Of a DNA stretch of 64,000 nt, positions 63,508 to 64,000 are shown piece after piece. The position numbers and the translations under genes were made by a program. Each line of letters begins with the position of its first letter. Within the stretch, counting starts at the first letter, position 1. The DNA comes from Aquimarina amphilecti (GTDB lineage: Bacteria > Bacteroidota > Bacteroidia > Flavobacteriales > Flavobacteriaceae): positions 1 through 64,000 of the forward strand of contig NZ_FOAB01000013.1 in NCBI RefSeq assembly GCF_900109375.1. The letters run 5' to 3'. The notes under the pieces were generated by a model, which saw only the letters and a list, made by a program, of their open reading frames with translations, ran no database searches and was not told the DNA's origin.

Positions 63508-64000
63508 TGTTATATGTAGTATTGTTTTTTTTGATGTTTTCTTTGTATCTATATGTTGTTTTGGGTGGTGCGGATTATGGTGCGGGTATTGTAGAAATGT
63601 TTTCTTCTGAAGAGAATCAGAAAATAACGAAAAAAACAATTTATAGGGTAATGGGCCCCGTTTGGGAGGCAAATCATATATGGATTATTATTATGATTGT
63701 GATTTTGTGGATCGCATTTCCAGCATACTACAATATATTAGTAGTTCATTTACATATTCCTTTAACTATAGTATTATTAGGAGTTACCCTACGAGGAGTT
63801 GCTTTTGTATTTAGACATTATGATGCAATAATTGATAATTCACAAAAGTTGTATGATGGAATGTTTAAAGTATCGAGTTTGGTTACACCAATATTTCTAG
63901 GAATGGTATTTGGTGGATTGATCAGTGGTGAAATTCAACTTTCTGAAAACATAAATAATTTAACTTTTTACGAAATTTTTGTAAAACCTTGGTTTAATGT
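63508..64000 (+). CDS. cydB: Cytochrome bd ubiquinol oxidase subunit II (partial, cut by window end)
   Basis: The first 164 residues are in the window. The N-terminus LFFLMFSLYLYVVLGGADYG, GPVWEANHIWIIIMIVILWI and LRGVAFVFRHYD are typical CydB. Start ATG at 63508, eight bases after the cydA stop. It pairs with CydA in the terminal oxidase. The rest lies beyond the window. Confidence 0.93.

Noticed and set aside
1..64000. tRNA and rRNA genes
   Set aside because: I saw no cloverleaf with a TTC-containing T arm and no ribosomal RNA sequence, although a dedicated scan was not possible.

Overview
The base composition (AT-rich), the many secreted proteins with type IX secretion (T9SS) sorting tails, lipoprotein signals, a VgrG/DUF4280 island and the gene families present all point to a marine-type Flavobacteriaceae genome (Bacteroidota). 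I did not run any database search; the closest genus is not claimed.

Region 1 (1-19282) is a gene-cassette array that looks like a chromosomal integron but differs from the classical type. Thirteen imperfectly palindromic sites (attC-like, 59-190 nt, in three sequence classes) alternate with thirteen complete cassettes. A further cassette is cut by the window edge. Every cassette has its own 7-10 nt edge sequence that is inverted at its other edge (GTT...x...AAC), which is the junction logic expected of integron cassettes. Almost all cassette genes lie on the minus strand and read away from a tyrosine recombinase (19283-20416). The recombinase lies in the same orientation as the cassettes, has its putative attI just after its stop codon, and lacks the extra segment typical of IntI. 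Cassette contents are small lipoproteins, zinc-ribbon proteins, a tyrosine phosphatase, a DUF4419 protein, an ORF-less cassette, and one 9.2-kb cassette carrying a complete type I restriction-modification operon fused to a Septu-like ATPase/HNH pair. A zinc-ribbon gene diverges from the recombinase across a perfect 17-bp palindrome, which itself contains the first bases of the attC consensus.

Region 2 (about 20.9-42.3 kb) is ordinary chromosome: recG, an M1 aminopeptidase, two tandem patatin-like lipases, two paralogous T9SS-exported metzincin-like proteases with PKD domains, a papain-fold-like secreted protein, a VOC protein, a glutamate-synthase-like flavoprotein, an M20 amidohydrolase, a DsrE-like protein and a UvrD/PcrA helicase.

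Region 3 (42.7-57.8 kb) starts with a large secreted alpha-amylase that has three repeated starch-binding-like modules. It is followed by a sigma54-like promoter with a 31-codon small ORF, then a VgrG effector island: VgrG, an unknown protein, two PAAR-like DUF4280 proteins with different C-terminal effector domains (metallopeptidase; DUF3289-like), and two peptidoglycan-hydrolase-like effectors that share an N-terminal region and are each followed by an overlapping lipoprotein gene (putative immunity). A broken gene lies between the two pairs. No sheath, tube or baseplate genes are present, so this is an orphan spike/effector cluster of a contractile injection system.

Region 4 (58.0-64 kb) holds a leucine-rich-repeat lipoprotein, a TPR histidine kinase/LuxR response-regulator pair, and cydA with the start of cydB (cut by the window end).
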